From positions 1 to 8,868 of the forward strand of contig JAHISY010000098.1 in the NCBI GenBank assembly GCA_018817365.1: a stretch of DNA of 8,868 nt. Reading direction: 5' to 3'. This document shows, one piece after another, positions 7,300 through 8,868 of this stretch. Within the stretch, counting starts at the first letter, position 1. Each line of letters opens with the position of its first letter. Under the pieces are notes generated by a model. It saw only the letters and a program-made list of their open reading frames with translations. It was not told where the DNA came from and made no database searches. The position numbers and the translations under genes were made by a program. The DNA comes from Patescibacteria group bacterium. Its GTDB lineage: Bacteria; Patescibacteriota; Gracilibacteria; JAHISY01.

Positions 7300-8490
7300 T
7301 TACTCGAGAATCTTCGTCACCACTCCCGCTCCGACTGTCCGCCCACCTTCGCGAATCGCAAAACGAGTGCCTTCATCGAGAGCTACTGGCACGCCGAGTT
7401 CGACGTTCAATTTCACGTTATCTCCGGGCATCACCATTTCCGTCCCTTCCGGCAATTCCACCGAACCCGTCACATCTGTCGTGCGAATATAGAATTGCGG
7501 TTTGTAACCTTTGAAGAATGGAGTGTGGCGACCGCCCTCCTCTTTCGTGAGAACATAAATCTCGCATTCGAATTTTTTGTGAGGAGTGATTGAACCCGGT
7601 TTTGCGAGAACTTGTCCGCGCTCGACTTGATCTTTTTCAATCCCGCGAAGCAGAATGCCCGCGTTGTCCCCCGCCTCACCGCGATCGAGAGTTTTGCGAA
7701 ACATCTCCACGCCGGTAACTACTGATTTTTGCGTGTCGTGGATCCCGATAATTTCAACCTCTTCATTTACATTGATCACACCCTGCTCGATCCGACCAGT
7801 CACGACTGTGCCCCGACCTTTGATCGAAAAAACATCTTCGACCGGCAGGAGGAAAGGTTTATCCAAATCTCTCACCGGCTGGGGAATGTACTCGTCAAGA
7901 GCATCCATTAATTTATCGATGGATTTTGTGCCGATTTCAGAATCATCGCCTTCGAGAGCTTTCAGCGCGCTGCCGCGAATAATCGGGCATTTCGCAGGAT
8001 CAAACTCGTATTTTTTGAGCAGATCTTTGATCTCCTCCTCGACAAGAGCAATCATCTCTTCATCGTCAACCATATCCACCTTATTGAGATAAACCACGAT
8101 ATTTGGAACATTCACCTGCCGAGCAAGCAAAATGTGTTCCTTCGTTTGTGGCATCGGACCGTCGGCAGCAGAAACGACGAGAATCGCGCCGTCCATTTGC
8201 GCCGCGCCGGTAATCATGTTTTTGACATAATCGGCGTGACCAGGACAGTCGACGTGGGCGTAATGCCGCTTGGCAGTCTCGTATTCTTGATGCGAGGTCG
8301 CAATCGTAATGCCGCGCTCTTTTTCTTCCGGCGCGTTATCAATATCCGCGAAAGCGCGTGCAGTGGACTGCCCTTTTTTCGCGAGATAGGTGCAGATTGC
8401 AGCCGTGAGAGTGGTTTTGCCGTGATCGACGTGACCAATCGTACCGACATTCACGTGAGGTTTGCTGCGGTCAAATTTACCTTCAGCCAT
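7300..8490 (-). CDS. tuf: Elongation factor Tu
   Basis: This GTPase delivers aminoacyl-tRNA to the ribosome. The protein is full length (396 residues, close to the usual 394-400) and strongly conserved. The G domain shows GHVDHGKT (19-26), RGITI (59-63, switch I Thr62), DCPGH (81-85), NKVD (136-139) and SALKALEG (174-181). Domains 2 and 3 follow, with RGTVVTGRIEQG (226-237) and GGRHTPFFKGYKPQFY (319-334). It begins MAEGKFDRSKPHVN, typical of bacterial EF-Tu, so the ATG at 8490 is secure although no Shine-Dalgarno sequence precedes it (context ATTAAAATG). The gene stands alone: no rpsG, fusA or rpsJ flanks it as in the common str operon, and a terminator follows closely. The promoter at 8567-8595 gives a leader of about 70 nt carrying a two-copy repeat. 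Confidence 0.98.
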   Translation of the reverse strand: MAEGKFDRSKPHVNVGTIGHVDHGKTTLTAAICTYLAKKGQSTARAFADIDNAPEEKERGITIATSHQEYETAKRHYAHVDCPGHADYVKNMITGAAQMDGAILVVSAADGPMPQTKEHILLARQVNVPNIVVYLNKVDMVDDEEMIALVEEEIKDLLKKYEFDPAKCPIIRGSALKALEGDDSEIGTKSIDKLMDALDEYIPQPVRDLDKPFLLPVEDVFSIKGRGTVVTGRIEQGVINVNEEVEIIGIHDTQKSVVTGVEMFRKTLDRGEAGDNAGILLRGIEKDQVERGQVLAKPGSITPHKKFECEIYVLTKEEGGRHTPFFKGYKPQFYIRTTDVTGSVELPEGTEMVMPGDNVKLNVELGVPVALDEGTRFAIREGGRTVGAGVVTKILE

Positions 8491-8514
8491 TTTAATGGGG
8501 GTTAAAGAAATAAA

Positions 8515-8557
8515 GTTTACCCTCGAGAAATCGGGGGTTTACCCTCGAGAAATCGGG
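8515..8557 (-). repeat. Two-copy 21-nt tandem repeat in the tuf 5' leader
   Basis: The 21-nt unit GTTTACCCTCGAGAAATCGGG (plus strand, last base of the unit included at 8535) occurs at 8515-8535 and exactly again at 8537-8557, a period of 22 bp. Each copy contains the palindrome CTCGAG and can fold as a short bulged hairpin (CGA/TCG plus CC/GG). The block starts a few bases downstream of the expected tuf transcription start and ends 24 nt before the ATG. It could be an RNA leader element or a pair of same-face protein-binding sites. Confidence 0.8.
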
Positions 8558-8566
8558 AGCCGGAAA

Positions 8567-8595
8567 AGTATAAAGATTCACTTTGGGAAACGCAA
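8567..8595 (-). promoter_or_regulatory. tuf: Sigma70-type promoter of tuf
   Basis: The minus strand reads TTGCGT (-35, 8590-8595), a 17-bp spacer, and TATACT (-10, 8567-8572). Transcription should start near 8560, just before the two-copy leader repeat. This is the best-spaced box pair upstream of tuf. Confidence 0.65.
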
Positions 8596-8598
8596 CAA

Positions 8599-8626
8599 AT
8601 TTTGAGTAAAAATTTTATTCAGTCAA
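8599..8626 (-). promoter_or_regulatory. Possible second, upstream tuf promoter
   Basis: TTGACT (8621-8626) and CAAAAT (8599-8604) on the minus strand are separated by 16 bp. The -35 match is good and the -10 match poor. A tandem promoter would not be surprising for a highly expressed gene, but the evidence is thin. Confidence 0.2.
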
Positions 8627-8644
8627 GAGGAAATTCACCGTTCA

Positions 8645-8713
8645 GCGGATGGGGGGTCTGGTGTCAGCAGGCTAACCTTTTCGTAGCGAGAAAGTTTTCT
8701 TGCTGACCTCCGC
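8645..8713. other. Long imperfect inverted repeat (fold-back element) upstream of tuf, possible structured RNA
   Basis: Nested complementary segments: GCGGA (8645-8649) with TCCGC (8709-8713), GTCAGCA (8663-8669) with TGCTGAC (8701-8707), and AACCTTTTCG (8674-8683) with CGAGAAAGTT (8687-8696) around a 3-nt TAG loop. The innermost stem has one C/A mismatch and one wobble pair. A 13-nt G-rich bulge lies on the left side only. No T tract follows, and the arms do not fit a tRNA, SRP RNA or tmRNA that I recognise. Confidence 0.5.
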
Positions 8714-8762
8714 ATGGAAGGTGGAAAGTGGAGATTCGCTAATTACTTTTTGTCTGAACCAC

Positions 8763-8859
8763 TGATTATACCCATCCTTCGCTTTCCGTTCCGCTTCGCT
8801 TCACTCCAAGCTCCGGAGGGCAGGCTGATTTTTATGATTACGCAGATTACCGCCTGCCC
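8763..8859. repeat. Patchwork of short repeats at the right edge: 9-nt GATT units and an 8-bp inverted repeat
   Basis: Three consecutive 9-nt units begin with GATT (8827-8835, 8836-8844, 8845-8853), and a fourth related unit, TGATTATAC, lies at 8763-8771. Between them is a GC-richer pyrimidine-rich stretch with CTTCGCTT twice (8777-8784, 8794-8801) and the palindrome CTCCGGAG (8811-8818). GGGCAGGC (8818-8825) is inverted exactly as GCCTGCCC (8852-8859), flanking the 9-nt units. This looks like a non-coding intergenic repeat family. Copy number elsewhere in the genome cannot be judged from this window. Confidence 0.5.
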
Positions 8860-8868
8860 AAATCACCA

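Noticed and set aside
8515..8557. A CRISPR array.
   Set aside because: There are only two units, separated by a single base, with no spacers and no cas genes nearby.
8714..8868. A plus-strand frame from the ATG at 8714 stays open to the window edge (51 codons).
   Set aside because: It runs through the short-repeat patchwork, has low-complexity residues, no recognisable motif and no ribosome binding site. A gene continuing beyond 8868 cannot be fully excluded.
8600..8868. A tRNA, SRP RNA, tmRNA or RNase P RNA upstream of tuf, prompted by the fold-back and the terminal CACCA.
   Set aside because: No cloverleaf with a TTC loop and matching acceptor stem can be built on either strand, and none of the conserved cores of the other RNAs is visible.
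1..8868. UGA reassigned to glycine, as in Gracilibacteria/SR1, because no gene here stops with TGA.
   Set aside because: None of the six genes contains an in-frame TGA, whereas a recoded genome should use it. Six stop codons without TGA is within chance.

Overview
The window looks like chromosomal DNA of an AT-rich bacterium. EF-Tu is clearly bacterial, and its sequence style together with the stripped-down archaeal/thermophile-like alpha-glucan enzymes suggests a Candidate Phyla Radiation (Patescibacteria) member. That placement is inference from general resemblance; no search was run. All six genes read full length in the standard code and end in TAA or TAG. None of the five visible start codons is preceded by a recognisable Shine-Dalgarno sequence.

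Layout. (1) Bases 3-1205 (+): the 3' part of a gene of unknown function, open at the left edge, with a Gly/Ala-rich hydrophobic segment, an acidic linker and a beta-rich C-terminal domain. (2) Bases 1268-5711 (-): a short alpha-glucan phosphorylase, then upstream a GH57 amylase-type hydrolase and a glycogen-synthase-like glycosyltransferase. The last two are 4 bp apart and form an operon driven by a good sigma70-type promoter at 5744-5772. (3) Bases 5821-7011 (+): a divergently transcribed GH13 alpha-amylase-type enzyme that ends where a C-terminal beta domain would start. (4) Bases 7012-7299: a convergent intergenic region with two hairpins and a strong, probably bidirectional terminator. (5) Bases 7300-8490 (-): a solitary tuf gene. 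(6) Bases 8491-8868: no convincing gene. It holds the tuf promoter, a two-copy 21-nt repeat just downstream of it, a roughly 70-nt fold-back element and a patchwork of short repeats running to the window edge.

How the genes work together. The central block is a cytoplasmic alpha-glucan module: the glycosyltransferase would build alpha-1,4-glucan, the phosphorylase would release glucose-1-phosphate from it, and the GH57 and GH13 enzymes would trim or rearrange it. No enzyme has an obvious signal peptide. ADP-glucose pyrophosphorylase and a classical branching enzyme are absent from the window, so the sugar donor and the branching activity are open questions.

I see no CRISPR array, transposase, toxin-antitoxin pair or defence system. 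The least explained parts are the tuf leader repeat, the fold-back and repeat patchwork upstream of tuf, and the unknown protein at the left edge.
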